Source: Colwellia sp. TT2012 (GTDB lineage Bacteria; Pseudomonadota; Gammaproteobacteria; Enterobacterales; Alteromonadaceae). Taken from it: a stretch of 64,000 nucleotides of DNA. Below the pieces are notes generated by a model. It was not told the origin of the DNA and made no database searches. It saw nothing but the letters and a program-made list of their open reading frames with translations. The stretch is taken from assembly GCF_001440345.1 (NCBI RefSeq), contig NZ_LJYX01000006.1, positions 1 to 64,000 of the forward strand, given 5' to 3'. This document shows positions 17,545 to 26,974 of the stretch, piece by piece; positions within the stretch are counted from its first letter, which is position 1, and each line of letters starts with the position of its first letter. Made by a program: the position numbers and the translations under genes.

Positions 17545-17642
17545 GTAGGCGTGAATTTATTCGCGCTTGGGGGTTCGTCGTCATTCCCGACAATACAACT
17601 CGGGAATCCATGGAGTCATTGTAGGCGGGAATTTATTCGCGC
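17545..17642. repeat. REP-like pair flanking a GTCAT-type hairpin
   Basis: REP-like copies at 17545-17566 and 17621-17642, in the same orientation, surround a 31-bp hairpin at 17580-17610 (GTCAT, TCCCGA, 9-nt loop, TCGGGA, ATCCA). The same three-part arrangement recurs at 18879-18975 after wecB. Confidence 0.88.
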
Positions 17643-17678
17643 TTTGGGCTGAATCCAGAGCTTGAACTCTGGCTTTAT

Positions 17679-17720
17679 AAATACAAAAAGGCTTTAGGTA
17701 TAAAACCTAAATCTCAATAA
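17679..17720 (+). promoter_or_regulatory. Duplicated 42-bp hairpin leader, copy before wecB
   Basis: A 42-nt segment centred on the hairpin TTTAGGT-ATAAA-ACCTAAA (17693-17711) lies 22 nt before the wecB start. The same segment with two differences sits 26 nt before tviB (18994-19035). There is no T run, so it is not an ordinary terminator. A regulatory leader or mRNA-stability element is inferred. Confidence 0.6.
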
Positions 17721-17742
17721 ATAAATTTAAGAATTAAAGATT

Positions 17743-18873
17743 ATGAATAAATTGAAAGTATTAACAGTATTCGGAACTCGCCCAGAAGCAATTAAAATGG
17801 CGCCATTAGTTCATGCGTTAGATAAAGATGATCGTTTTGAAGCTAAAGTATGTGTAACCGCACAGCACAGGGAAATGTTAGATCAAGTGCTAGAGCTTTT
17901 TAAAATCACTCCGGATTACGATTTAAACTTGATGAAAGCGGGTCAAACACTACCTGAAATTACCAGCCGTATAATTCTTGAACTAACACCGGTCTTAAAA
18001 GAGTTCAAACCAGACATAGTATTAGTTCATGGTGATACCGCAACAACATTTGCTGCAAGTCTTGCCGCATATTATGAACAAATAGCAGTGGGACATGTTG
18101 AGGCAGGCCTTAGAACAGGTAATATATATTCTCCGTGGCCAGAAGAGGGTAACCGTAAACTTACCGGGGCTTTAACCAAGTTTCACTTTGCCCCAACGGC
18201 AACATCAAAAGAAAATTTATTAAAAGAAAATTATTCTGCAGCTGATATCTATGTCACTGGCAATACAGTTATTGATGCTTTGCTGCTAGTTAAAAAACAA
18301 ATAGAGCATGACACTGACTTAAAGCAAACATTAGCAGCACAATTTCCTATGCTCGATAAGTCTAAAAAATTAATATTAGTCACCGGCCATCGCCGTGAAA
18401 GCTTTGGTGGCGGATTTGAACGTATTTGTGAAGCATTGGCAATTACTGCAAAAACACACCCAGATTGTCAAATATTATACCCAGTACACTTAAACCCAAA
18501 TGTGCAAGAACCCGTTAACCGTATTTTGAAAAATGTAGCTAATATTCATTTAATCGAACCACAATCTTATCTTCCTTTTGTATATCTGATGAATGAAGCG
18601 CACATTATTTTAACTGACTCTGGTGGTATTCAAGAAGAGGCACCATCGTTAGGTAAACCTGTTTTAGTAATGAGAGATACCACTGAACGCCCCGAAGCGA
18701 TTGCTTCAGGTACGGTTAAGTTAGTAGGCACAGAAATTAACAAAATTACGGATGCATTGAGTTTATTACTAACAAATGAAGAGGCTTATAATGCCATGAG
18801 CTTTGCTCATAATCCTTATGGTGATGGTGAAGCCTGTAAGCGTATTTGTGATATTTTAGCAGCACATAAATAA
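17743..18873 (+). CDS. wecB: UDP-N-acetylglucosamine 2-epimerase (non-hydrolysing)
   Basis: 376 aa, full length for the family. Interconverts UDP-GlcNAc and UDP-ManNAc. Motifs seen: [13 protein letters not shown] at the N-terminus, [31 protein letters not shown] (~205) and [18 protein letters not shown] (~289), which line the UDP and allosteric sites. The family's usual partner WecC (UDP-ManNAc dehydrogenase) is not in the window, since the neighbouring dehydrogenase is TviB-like. ManNAc may therefore enter the glycan directly or be oxidised by an enzyme elsewhere. It has its own upstream gap with repeats and the duplicated hairpin leader. Confidence 0.94.
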   Translation: MNKLKVLTVFGTRPEAIKMAPLVHALDKDDRFEAKVCVTAQHREMLDQVLELFKITPDYDLNLMKAGQTLPEITSRIILELTPVLKEFKPDIVLVHGDTATTFAASLAAYYEQIAVGHVEAGLRTGNIYSPWPEEGNRKLTGALTKFHFAPTATSKENLLKENYSAADIYVTGNTVIDALLLVKKQIEHDTDLKQTLAAQFPMLDKSKKLILVTGHRRESFGGGFERICEALAITAKTHPDCQILYPVHLNPNVQEPVNRILKNVANIHLIEPQSYLPFVYLMNEAHIILTDSGGIQEEAPSLGKPVLVMRDTTERPEAIASGTVKLVGTEINKITDALSLLLTNEEAYNAMSFAHNPYGDGEACKRICDILAAHK

Positions 18874-18878
18874 AAAAT

Positions 18879-18975
18879 GTAGGCGGGAATTTATTCGCGC
18901 ATGGGGCTCGTTCGTCATTCCCGAGTTGTATTATCGGGAATCCATGAGATCATGTAGGCGGGAATTTATTCGCGC
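18879..18975. repeat. REP-like pair flanking a GTCAT-type hairpin (second set)
   Basis: REP-like copies at 18879-18900 and 18954-18975 surround the 31-bp hairpin 18914-18944 (GTCAT, TCCCGA, loop GTTGTATTA, TCGGGA, ATCCA). The loop is nearly the reverse complement of the loop in the matching set at 17580. Placement just after the wecB stop mirrors the set after wzc, suggesting a segmental duplication or repeated targeting. Confidence 0.88.
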
Positions 18976-18993
18976 TTCGGGCTATAGCATTAG

Positions 18994-19035
18994 AAATACA
19001 AAAAGGCTTTAGGTACAAAACCTAAATCGCAATAA
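18994..19035 (+). promoter_or_regulatory. Duplicated 42-bp hairpin leader, copy before tviB
   Basis: Hairpin TTTAGGT-ACAAA-ACCTAAA (19008-19026) within a 42-nt segment shared with 17679-17720, differing at two positions, one of them in the loop. It ends 26 nt before the tviB ATG. Confidence 0.6.
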
Positions 19036-19061
19036 TTAATTCAATTAAGAAGTGAAGTAAA

Positions 19062-20342
19062 ATGAACACATCATTAAAGGACCTAAGGATAGGTGTTATC
19101 GGCTTAGGTTACGTAGGTTTACCACTAGCCGTTGAGTTTGGTAAAAAGTACCAAACACTCGGTTTCGATATCAACCAAGCTCGAATTTCAGAATTATTAG
19201 CTGGCCACGATGCAACGTTAGAAGTAAGTGATGAAGAATTGAAAGAAACTCCTTTCATGTCATATTCATTCTCAGTTGATGATTTGAAAAATTGTAATGT
19301 CTACATCGTTACAGTACCTACCCCCATTGATGAACACAAACAACCTGACTTAACACCTCTTATCAAAGCCAGTGCAATGCTAGGCAAAGTGCTTAACAAA
19401 GGTGATATCATTATTTATGAGTCAACGGTATACCCAGGTGCTACCGAGGAAGTCTGTTTACCCGAAGTTGAGCGTGTATCCGGCTTAACCTTTAATGAAG
19501 ATTTTTTCGCGGGTTATTCTCCAGAGCGAATTAACCCTGGCGATAAAGAACACAGAGTTACCAATATTTTAAAAGTTACCAGTGGCTCAACTCCAGAGAT
19601 TGCTGAAATAGTAGACCAATTATATAAGTCTGTTATCACGGCTGGTACCCACAAAGCATCCAGCATTAAAGTTGCAGAAGCATCAAAGGTTATTGAAAAT
19701 ATCCAGCGTGATGTAAACATAGCTCTAATTAATGAACTATCAATTATCTTCAATAAACTTGATATTGATACCTTGGAAGTTTTAGAAGCCGCGGGCACAA
19801 AATGGAACTTCTTACCATTTCGACCTGGTTTAGTCGGTGGTCACTGTATTGGTGTCGATCCCTATTACTTAACCCACAAAGCGCAAGCTGTTGGCTATCA
19901 CCCTGAAATAATATTAGCAGGTCGTCGATTAAATGATGGCATGAGTGCTTATGTGGTTTCTCAGTTAGTGAAAAAAATGCTAACTAAACGTATTCATGTT
20001 GAAGGTGCCAATGTCTTAGTGATGGGCTTAACTTTTAAAGAGAACTGTCCTGATTTACGTAACACCAAAGTAGTTGATATCGTCAGTGAGCTGAAAGAGT
20101 ACAACATTAATGTCGATATCATTGACCCCTGGTGTTCAAGCGAAGCAGCTCAACATGAATATGGTTTATCACTAATTGAGCAAGCTGATAAAGGCTGCTA
20201 CGACGCCATTATTTTAGCGGTAGGTCATAACGAATTCAAAGCGCTAGGTGCTAAAAGTATTAGAGCATTAGGGAAAGAAAACCATGTTTTATATGACTTG
20301 AAATACCTATTACCTAAAGAATCAGTAGATATGCGTTTATAA
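19062..20342 (+). CDS. tviB: UDP-N-acetyl-hexosamine 6-dehydrogenase (TviB/WbpO type)
   Basis: 426 aa. NAD-dependent double oxidation of C6 of a UDP-HexNAc to the uronic acid. Rossmann motif [18 protein letters not shown] (~12-29), [23 protein letters not shown], and the catalytic Cys in [18 protein letters not shown] (~265). The sequence follows TviB (Vi antigen) and WbpO closely, including [17 protein letters not shown], and is unlike WecC. With the TviC-type epimerase downstream it should yield UDP-GalNAcA. A REP tandem array starts 2 nt after the stop. Confidence 0.92.
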   Translation: MNTSLKDLRIGVIGLGYVGLPLAVEFGKKYQTLGFDINQARISELLAGHDATLEVSDEELKETPFMSYSFSVDDLKNCNVYIVTVPTPIDEHKQPDLTPLIKASAMLGKVLNKGDIIIYESTVYPGATEEVCLPEVERVSGLTFNEDFFAGYSPERINPGDKEHRVTNILKVTSGSTPEIAEIVDQLYKSVITAGTHKASSIKVAEASKVIENIQRDVNIALINELSIIFNKLDIDTLEVLEAAGTKWNFLPFRPGLVGGHCIGVDPYYLTHKAQAVGYHPEIILAGRRLNDGMSAYVVSQLVKKMLTKRIHVEGANVLVMGLTFKENCPDLRNTKVVDIVSELKEYNINVDIIDPWCSSEAAQHEYGLSLIEQADKGCYDAIILAVGHNEFKALGAKSIRALGKENHVLYDLKYLLPKESVDMRL

Positions 20343-20343
20343 A

Positions 20344-20526
20344 TGTAAACGGGAATTTATTCGCGCTGTTACAGGAAGCACCTTGTAGGCGGGAATTTAT
20401 TCGCGTTGTTACAGAAAGCACCTTGTAGGCGGGAATTTATTCGCGTTGTTACAGGAAGCACCTTGTAGGTGGGGGTTTATTCACGTTGTTACAGGAAGCA
20501 CCTTGTAGGCGGGAATTTATTCGCGC
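20344..20526 (+). repeat. Tandem array of a 40-bp REP-containing unit
   Basis: Four full 40-bp units start at 20344, 20384, 20424 and 20464, and a partial fifth starts at 20504. Each begins with a REP-like copy (GGCGGGAATTTATTCGCG core, some diverged) followed by the spacer TTGTTACAGGAAGCACCT. Unit 4 and unit 1 carry the most changes. The array fills the tviB-tviC gap. An internal homogenisation or slippage origin is likely. Confidence 0.93.
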
Positions 20527-20540
20527 TTTTGTTTTTGAAC

Positions 20541-20571
20541 GTCATCTTCGAAGTCTCTAGTCGAAGATCCA
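20541..20571 (+). repeat. 31-bp GTCAT-hairpin-ATCCA element
   Basis: GTCAT, stem CTTCGA, loop AGTCTCTAG, stem TCGAAG, ATCCA. Perfect 6-bp stem whose sequence differs from the CCCGA-type copies while flanks and loop length are the same. Confidence 0.8.
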
Positions 20572-20624
20572 TTGTTCTTTAAGCACATGTAGATTTACCC
20601 TTAATGAGTTAATTGAGAATTAAA

Positions 20625-21665
20625 ATGTCACGATATAATGAAATAAAAAAAGAATTACTAGCAGAACCTAAAGTTTGGCTAGTAACCGGTGTCGCAGGGT
20701 TCATTGGCTCAAATCTTCTAGAGCATTTATTAAAACTCAATCAAAAAGTAGTTGGCCTTGATAACTTTGCCACAGGTCATCAACATAATTTAGATGAAGT
20801 TAAATCATTAGTGAGTAAAGAGCAATGGCAAGGATTTACCTTTCACCAAGGTGATATTTGCAACGTTCAAGATTGTGAAAAAGCGCTTACCTATAATAAC
20901 AGTACAGTAGATTATGTACTGCATCAAGCTGCTTTAGGCTCAGTGCCACGTTCAATTGCAGACCCAATAACAACAAATGCAGCGAATATCACCGGCTTTT
21001 TAACCATGCTGCAAGCGGCTAAAGAGGCAAAGGTGAAAAGCTTCACTTATGCAGCAAGCAGCTCTACCTATGGTGATCATCCAGCATTACCCAAAGTAGA
21101 AGATAAAATTGGTAATCCACTATCGCCTTACGCGGTAACCAAATACGTCAATGAATTATATGCAGGCGTATATGCAAAAACATACGGTTTTAAAACAATA
21201 GGTCTACGTTATTTTAATGTATTTGGCCAACGTCAAGATCCTGCTGGCGCTTATGCCGCGGTAATACCTAAATGGACCGCATCAATGATCAAAGGTGAAG
21301 ATGTTTTCATCAATGGTGATGGTGAAACCAGTCGCGATTTTTGTTTTATCGAAAATACTGTACAGATGAACATTCTGGCTGCGACGGCGGAAGACGAAGC
21401 TAAAGATAATATATATAACGTAGCGGTAGGTGATAGAACAACATTAAATGAGTTGTATAAATCAATTCAAAAAGCATTAAATGATAATTCTATTGAAGCA
21501 AGTACTGATCCAATTTATCGAGACTTTCGTGCTGGAGATGTGCGTCATTCTCAAGCTGACATTAGCAAAGCAAAAACAAAATTAGGCTATGAGCCAGAGT
21601 TTAAAATTCTTAATGGTATTGCAAAGGCTATGCCTTGGTATAAGGAATTTTTAAGTACATGTTAA
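20625..21665 (+). CDS. tviC: UDP-HexNAc(A) 4-epimerase (TviC/WbpP type)
   Basis: 346 aa. Short-chain dehydrogenase/reductase that epimerises C4 of UDP-GlcNAc or its uronic acid. NAD-binding [15 protein letters not shown] near residue 21, [10 protein letters not shown] with the catalytic Ser, and YAVTKYVNE with YxxxK. The long N-terminal extension ([18 protein letters not shown]) and [11 protein letters not shown] are typical of TviC/WbpP. ATG 20625 is chosen over an in-frame TTG at 20613, as it has TGAGAA upstream. It follows tviB as in the Vi locus, so UDP-GalNAcA is the expected product of the pair. Confidence 0.92.
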   Translation: MSRYNEIKKELLAEPKVWLVTGVAGFIGSNLLEHLLKLNQKVVGLDNFATGHQHNLDEVKSLVSKEQWQGFTFHQGDICNVQDCEKALTYNNSTVDYVLHQAALGSVPRSIADPITTNAANITGFLTMLQAAKEAKVKSFTYAASSSTYGDHPALPKVEDKIGNPLSPYAVTKYVNELYAGVYAKTYGFKTIGLRYFNVFGQRQDPAGAYAAVIPKWTASMIKGEDVFINGDGETSRDFCFIENTVQMNILAATAEDEAKDNIYNVAVGDRTTLNELYKSIQKALNDNSIEASTDPIYRDFRAGDVRHSQADISKAKTKLGYEPEFKILNGIAKAMPWYKEFLSTC

Positions 21666-22762
21666 AAATATTAGTTACTGGCGGAGCCGGATTTATAGGT
21701 TCAGCCGTTATTCGTCATATCATCGAGAATACATCTGATGAAGTTATGAATATTGATAAATTGACCTATGCAGGCAACCTAGACTCCCTTCAGTGTGTAG
21801 CAAATAATGAGCGATATCACTTCGAACAAATTGATATTTGTAATAGTAGTGAACTAGAGCGGGTATTCAAGTTATATAATCCAGATATTGTTATGCATCT
21901 AGCTGCTGAAAGTCATGTGGACCGTTCTATTGATGGCCCTAAAGAGTTTATTGAAACAAATATTATCGGTACGTATACCTTACTTGAAACTGCGCGAAAA
22001 TATTGGTTAGCTCTTTCGGGAGATAAAAAAGGACAATTTCGTTTTCATCATATTTCTACCGATGAAGTATATGGTGATTTAGCAGGACCTGAAGAGTTAT
22101 TTACTGAAACTACACCATATGCGCCTAGTTCGCCTTATTCAGCCTCGAAAGCTGCTAGTGATCATTTAGTTAGGGCATGGCTTAGAACTTATGGCTTACC
22201 AACGGTTATTACTAATTGTTCGAATAATTATGGACCATTTCACTTTCCTGAGAAGTTAATACCACTAATGATATTAAATGCTTTGGAAGGTAAACCTTTA
22301 CCTGTTTATGGTAATGGCCAACAAGTTCGTGACTGGCTATATGTTGAAGACCATGCCAGAGCCCTTTATTTAGTGGCAACTACAGGTGACGTAGGTGAAA
22401 CCTATAATATTGGTGGCCATAATGAAAAAGCGAACATTGATGTTGTAAAAACTATTTGTCGTCTATTAGAAGAATTAGTACCAGAAAATAATCATTCACT
22501 TGCCAGTGGAAATGATAATGGCTTTGCAGGCTTAATTGAATTTGTGACAGATCGCCCAGGTCACGATGTCAGGTATGCCATTGATGCCAGTAAAATTGAA
22601 CGCGAATTAAACTGGACACCACAAGAGTCATTTGATTCAGGGATTAGAAAAACAGTTGTTTGGTATTTAGAAAATAAAACATGGTGGAGCCGTGTATTAG
22701 ATGGTTCTTATAGTGGTGAACGTTTAGGTGAACGTTTAGGTGCAACGGAGACAATTGCATGA
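21659..22762 (+). CDS. rmlB: dTDP-glucose 4,6-dehydratase
   Basis: 367 aa. Makes dTDP-4-keto-6-deoxy-glucose. NAD motif [11 protein letters not shown] (7-17), the STDEVYGD block (~133-140) with catalytic Asp-Glu, and YSASK (~160-164). The ends [19 protein letters not shown] and [17 protein letters not shown] are characteristic. It overlaps the tviC stop by 7 nt and the rmlA start by 4 nt. The C-terminus carries a 12-bp tandem duplication giving GERLGERLG. No RmlC or RmlD follows, so the product goes to the amino-sugar branch rather than rhamnose. Confidence 0.95.
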   Translation: MLKILVTGGAGFIGSAVIRHIIENTSDEVMNIDKLTYAGNLDSLQCVANNERYHFEQIDICNSSELERVFKLYNPDIVMHLAAESHVDRSIDGPKEFIETNIIGTYTLLETARKYWLALSGDKKGQFRFHHISTDEVYGDLAGPEELFTETTPYAPSSPYSASKAASDHLVRAWLRTYGLPTVITNCSNNYGPFHFPEKLIPLMILNALEGKPLPVYGNGQQVRDWLYVEDHARALYLVATTGDVGETYNIGGHNEKANIDVVKTICRLLEELVPENNHSLASGNDNGFAGLIEFVTDRPGHDVRYAIDASKIERELNWTPQESFDSGIRKTVVWYLENKTWWSRVLDGSYSGERLGERLGATETIA

Positions 22763-23631
22763 AAGGTATAATTTTAGCCGGTGGCTCTGGTACACGTTTG
22801 TATCCAATCACTCAAGGTGTTTCAAAGCAGTTGTTGCCAATTTATGATAAACCAATGATTTTTTATCCATTATCAGTATTAATGTTGGCGGGAATAAAAG
22901 ATGTGCTTGTTATTTCTACACCTGAAGACATGTCAGGGTATAAGCGCTTATTAGCCGACGGTAGCCAGTTTGGTATTAATATTTCTTATGAGATACAACC
23001 TAGCCCAGACGGATTAGCACAAGCATTTATTATTGGTGAAGACTTTATTGGTGATGACAGTGTCTGTTTAGTACTTGGCGATAATGTTTTTTATGGGCAA
23101 AGTTTTTCACCAAAGTTAAAAGATGCAGTAAATAGAGCGGAAGAAGGTAAAGGTGCAACCGTTTTTGGTTATCAAGTAAAAGATCCTGAACGTTTTGGTG
23201 TGGTTGAATTTGATGAAAATAAGAAAGCCCTTTCTATTGAAGAAAAACCGCTCAAGCCGAAATCGAACTATGCGGTAACAGGTTTATATTTTTATGATAA
23301 TAGCGTCGTTGAAATTGCTAAATCAATTAAACCATCAGCCCGAGGTGAATTAGAAATTACCTGTATTAATAATGCTTACCTTGAAAAAGGCGAACTAAGT
23401 GTAGAAATGTTAGGTCGTGGCTTTGCCTGGTTAGATACAGGCACACATGAGTCATTGCTTGAGGCAGGGCAGTTTGTGCAAACTATAGAGCATCGCCAAG
23501 GTTTTAAAATAGCTTGCTTAGAAGAAATAGCATTTAATAATAATTGGCTTTCGGCTGAAGAAATAAAAACATTAGCAAAGCCAATGATGAAGAATAGTTA
23601 TGGGCCATATTTAATGAGCTTAATAGGTTAA
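22759..23631 (+). CDS. rmlA: Glucose-1-phosphate thymidylyltransferase
   Basis: 290 aa, normal length. Makes dTDP-glucose from dTTP and glucose-1-phosphate. The nucleotide-binding signature [11 protein letters not shown] (~9-19) is followed by [15 protein letters not shown], then [28 protein letters not shown] and [19 protein letters not shown] overlap with rmlB indicates coupling. The stop is 8 nt from the aminotransferase start, keeping the whole dTDP-sugar branch in one transcript. Confidence 0.96.
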   Translation: MKGIILAGGSGTRLYPITQGVSKQLLPIYDKPMIFYPLSVLMLAGIKDVLVISTPEDMSGYKRLLADGSQFGINISYEIQPSPDGLAQAFIIGEDFIGDDSVCLVLGDNVFYGQSFSPKLKDAVNRAEEGKGATVFGYQVKDPERFGVVEFDENKKALSIEEKPLKPKSNYAVTGLYFYDNSVVEIAKSIKPSARGELEITCINNAYLEKGELSVEMLGRGFAWLDTGTHESLLEAGQFVQTIEHRQGFKIACLEEIAFNNNWLSAEEIKTLAKPMMKNSYGPYLMSLIG

Positions 23632-23639
23632 TATTCAAA

Positions 23640-24725
23640 ATGACAATTAAGTTAAATCAACCTTTAAAGCCTGATTTAGAAAAGCTAACTCATTACTTAA
23701 AGCAAATTAATGATAGTGGTTGGTATACAAATTTTGGCCCATTACATCAGCAATTAACTAAACGTCTAGAGGAATACCTAGGCGTTAAAAACTTACTGCT
23801 TGTTTCTAACGGCACATTAGCAATTCAAGTTGCTTGCAAAGTATTAAATATTAATTCGGCTATTACTACGCCCTTCAGTTTTGTTGCAACGACTAGTTCA
23901 CTACTATGGCAAGGAATAGAAACGGCATTCAGTGATATATCTTCAAAAAGTTATAACTTATGCCCTACAGCACTCGATAAAGCGTTAAGTGAATCAGAAA
24001 TTAGCTACGATGGGATAGTTGCGACTCATGTTTACGGCAACCCATGTGACGTAAACAGTATTGCTGCTGTAGCCAATAAACATAATAAAAAAGTGATTTA
24101 CGATGCAGCACATGCATTTTCAGTAAACGTTGAGGGGCAATCTGTACTTAACTTTGGTGACGCAAGCACATTGAGCTTTCATGCAACCAAAGTATTCCAT
24201 ACTGTTGAAGGCGGGGCTATTGTTTTCAAACATAGTGAAGACTATGAAAAAGCCAAAAGATTAATTAATTTTGGCATTCAAGCTGATGGCAGCTTGGGCG
24301 AGCCTGGTATTAACGCTAAGTTAAATGAATACCAATGTGCAGTTGGTTTAACGCTACTTGATGATATAGAAAAAGTTATAGCTCACCGTGCTCAGTTATT
24401 TCATTGTTATCGTGACGAACTTCAAGGGGTTGTTGAAATGCCTACTTGGCATAAAGACACAACCTCCAATGGTGCTTATATGCCCATTTATCTTGCTGAT
24501 GTGAACAGGCAGGAAAAAGTCATAGAAGCATTAGCTAATAATGGCATAGATAGTCGTCGTTATTTTACGCCATCGTTAGATGTCGCGTATAAGAATCAAA
24601 AAAGTTTTGGTTGTGAACAAAGTCAAAAAATAGCAGCTGGTGTTATTTGTTTGCCTCTACATGCTTATATGAGCATTGATAATGTCGCTTATATTTCGAA
24701 AATAATAAGAAAGGTTGTAAAGTGA
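23640..24725 (+). CDS. DegT/DnrJ/EryC1 sugar aminotransferase (VioA/WbtI-like)
   Basis: 361 aa. PLP enzyme that converts a keto-sugar nucleotide to an amino sugar. The PLP Lys is in SFHATKVFHTVEGG (~184), with the DAAH motif (~157) and SNGTLAIQVACK (~57) for phosphate binding. Position between rmlA and a sugar N-formyltransferase, with no RmlC, fits conversion of dTDP-4-keto-6-deoxyglucose to dTDP-4-amino-4,6-dideoxyglucose (VioA-like). A galacto product (WecE type) cannot be excluded. Its stop overlaps the next start (GTGA). Confidence 0.85.
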   Translation: MTIKLNQPLKPDLEKLTHYLKQINDSGWYTNFGPLHQQLTKRLEEYLGVKNLLLVSNGTLAIQVACKVLNINSAITTPFSFVATTSSLLWQGIETAFSDISSKSYNLCPTALDKALSESEISYDGIVATHVYGNPCDVNSIAAVANKHNKKVIYDAAHAFSVNVEGQSVLNFGDASTLSFHATKVFHTVEGGAIVFKHSEDYEKAKRLINFGIQADGSLGEPGINAKLNEYQCAVGLTLLDDIEKVIAHRAQLFHCYRDELQGVVEMPTWHKDTTSNGAYMPIYLADVNRQEKVIEALANNGIDSRRYFTPSLDVAYKNQKSFGCEQSQKIAAGVICLPLHAYMSIDNVAYISKIIRKVVK

Positions 24726-25453
24726 AAAAAGTTTTAATTGTTTCCGATAATGTAGATCTTGTTTCATGTTTTATGTTCATTACAAAAGCTATTTCAGCCA
24801 ATATTGCTCAATTTAATTATTGCTATAGTGTTATTAATAAAACACCTGATGCATTGATAACAATGGGGATGAGTGTTGTTGATATGAAAAGTCACAATGA
24901 AGTTGAAACTATTGTCGCGGAGTATGATTTAGTTATTTCGGCACATTGTAAACAGATCTTCCCCAAAGAATTAGTGAAAAAAGTGCGTTGTATTAATATT
25001 CACCCAGGGCTAAATCCCCATAATAGGGGGTGGTTTCCGCAAGTTTTTTCCATTATCAATAAGAAGCCTATTGGTTGCAGCATACATTTAATGGATGAAG
25101 AAATTGATCACGGTGACGTTATTTATCAAGAGGAAGTAAGTGTTAACTCTTGGGATACATCTATGGATGTATATAACAAAGTGGTATCTATTGAGAAAAA
25201 ATTAATACGTAAATACTTACTTGACCTAGTTAATGAAGCTTATGAATGTCAAGTTATAGAAAGTGAAGGCAATTATAACGGTATTAAAGATTTTAATGCA
25301 CTAGCTCAATTAAATCTTTCTTCAAAGGGAACGTTAGGTGAACATATAGACCTGTTGAGGGCGTTAACTCACGGTGACTTTAATAACGCATATTTTGTTG
25401 ATGACCAAGGCAATAAAGTGTTTGTAAAAATAAAACTAAATAAAGAGCAATAA
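24722..25453 (+). CDS. dTDP-4-amino-4,6-dideoxyhexose N-formyltransferase (VioF/WbtJ-like)
   Basis: 243 aa. Formyltransferase core with NIHPGLNPHNRGWFPQVF (Asn and His of the catalytic triad near 92-94) and EEIDHGDVIYQE carrying the Asp (~129). NPHNRGW and the GCSIHLMDEEIDHGD context are the pattern of dTDP-sugar N-formyltransferases, which use N10-formyl-tetrahydrofolate. The C-terminal ~60 residues form the extra domain seen in VioF-like enzymes. GTG start, overlapping the aminotransferase by 4 nt. Predicted product dTDP-Qui4NFo or its Fuc isomer. Confidence 0.85.
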   Translation: MKKVLIVSDNVDLVSCFMFITKAISANIAQFNYCYSVINKTPDALITMGMSVVDMKSHNEVETIVAEYDLVISAHCKQIFPKELVKKVRCINIHPGLNPHNRGWFPQVFSIINKKPIGCSIHLMDEEIDHGDVIYQEEVSVNSWDTSMDVYNKVVSIEKKLIRKYLLDLVNEAYECQVIESEGNYNGIKDFNALAQLNLSSKGTLGEHIDLLRALTHGDFNNAYFVDDQGNKVFVKIKLNKEQ

Positions 25454-25456
25454 ATA

Positions 25457-26974
25457 GTGTCTATTTTAAAAAAAAACATCATAGCTAATTATGCTAGCCA
25501 AATTTATGTCGCCATTGTCGGTATTGCACTACTCCCTATATATATTAAATACATGGGTAGCGAAGCGTATGGGTTAGTTGGCTTCTTTGCTATGCTACAA
25601 GCATGGTTTGGTGTATTAGATCTAGGATTAACACCCACTGTTGGTCGGGAAATGGCACGCTATAAAGGAGGTGCCTGTTCAGCATTGGCTTTTAGGCAGT
25701 TATATCGTGCATTAACAGTTATTTTTGTGATTGTGGCCGTTATTGGTGGTGCTGTGCTTTTTTTATCGTCAGAGTGGATAGCAACTCAATGGCTAAATAT
25801 AGAGAATTTACCTGTTAGTGATGTAATTATTGCCGTGCAGATTATGGCAGTGAGTGTAGCACTTCGTTGGATGACAGGCTTATATCGTGGTGTAGTTACA
25901 GGATCTGAAGAGTTAGTTTGGTTAAGTGGCTTTAATGCCATTATTGCAACGCTACGCTTTATCGGTGTGTTCGTTAGTATGTGGTATTTTGGATTTACAC
26001 CTTTGGTATTTTTCATTCATCAATTTTTTATTGCATTGATCGAAATTGTTAGTCTAGCTATAAAGTCTCAACAATTATTGCCACAAAAGAGCAGTTTCAA
26101 TGATGCTATAGGTTGGTCATTTAGCCCTATTAAATCTGTATTGAAATTTTCGCTAACCATCGCCTTTACTGCATCTGTTTGGGTGTTTGTAACGCAAACG
26201 GATAAATTAGTATTATCAGGGATATTATCCTTAGAGGATTATGGTTACTTTACATTAGCGGTATTAGTAGCTAACGGCATAATGATGATTGGTGGTCCAA
26301 TTAGTAATGCAATTATGCCTCGGATGGCTAGGTTACATGCAGAACAAAAACATGAAGAAATGATCAATGTTTATCGAAAGTCGACACAATTGGTTGCTAT
26401 TATAGCTGGCTCTGCAGCTATTACTTTAGTGGCAACAGCCGAACCATTATTAATGGCTTGGACAGGCGACTTATATTTAACAGAAAAAGTGGCTCCTATT
26501 CTACGACTATATGCTGCAGGAAACTTATTCCTATGCATTGCTGCTTTTTCATATTATTTACAATATGCAAAAGGTAATTTGAAGTATCACCTCATAGGTA
26601 ACATTGGGTTAGCTCTTATTTTAATCCCTTGCGTTATTTTTGCAGCAAGCCATTTTGGTGGTCTAGGGGCGGCTTATGTATGGTTGATTATGAATATGTT
26701 ATTTCTGTTTATATGGGTTGCTTATGTCCATCATAAGTTAGAACCTAAGCTCCATAATCGTTGGTTATGGAATGATGCAATGATAATCTTGTTACCTACC
26801 AGTTTTGTTGCTTATTTGTTATTCCTGATTGACAGTAATACTAATATTTCAGCTGGAGGAAATGAGGTCTTTACTGTAATAATTGTTGGCTTTATTGTTA
26901 TGGGGGTAGCATTGCTATTTTCAGGGCAAGCTAAATTACTGTTTATTAATAAGTTAAAAGGTTTTAGAGAGTGA
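25457..26974 (+). CDS. wzx: Oligosaccharide flippase Wzx
   Basis: 505 aa polytopic membrane protein with about 12-14 hydrophobic segments, MATE/MOP-type polysaccharide transporter. The N-terminal IIANYASQIYVAIVGIALLP and YGLVGFFAMLQAWFGVLDLGL are typical of Wzx/RfbX proteins. It flips undecaprenyl-linked repeat units to the periplasm. GTG start 3 nt after the formyltransferase stop. A Wzx in a Wza/Wzb/Wzc locus marks a Wzy-dependent pathway. Confidence 0.88.
   Translation: MSILKKNIIANYASQIYVAIVGIALLPIYIKYMGSEAYGLVGFFAMLQAWFGVLDLGLTPTVGREMARYKGGACSALAFRQLYRALTVIFVIVAVIGGAVLFLSSEWIATQWLNIENLPVSDVIIAVQIMAVSVALRWMTGLYRGVVTGSEELVWLSGFNAIIATLRFIGVFVSMWYFGFTPLVFFIHQFFIALIEIVSLAIKSQQLLPQKSSFNDAIGWSFSPIKSVLKFSLTIAFTASVWVFVTQTDKLVLSGILSLEDYGYFTLAVLVANGIMMIGGPISNAIMPRMARLHAEQKHEEMINVYRKSTQLVAIIAGSAAITLVATAEPLLMAWTGDLYLTEKVAPILRLYAAGNLFLCIAAFSYYLQYAKGNLKYHLIGNIGLALILIPCVIFAASHFGGLGAAYVWLIMNMLFLFIWVAYVHHKLEPKLHNRWLWNDAMIILLPTSFVAYLLFLIDSNTNISAGGNEVFTVIIVGFIVMGVALLFSGQAKLLFINKLKGFRE

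Noticed and set aside
19062-20342. Annotation of the dehydrogenase as WecC
   Set aside because: Motifs follow TviB/WbpO throughout and the TviC-type epimerase is next, so WecC is the wrong subfamily despite wecB upstream.
20344-20526. Possible CRISPR array (40-bp periodic repeat)
   Set aside because: The spacers are identical to each other and no cas genes are present. It is a tandem REP unit, not repeat plus unique spacers.
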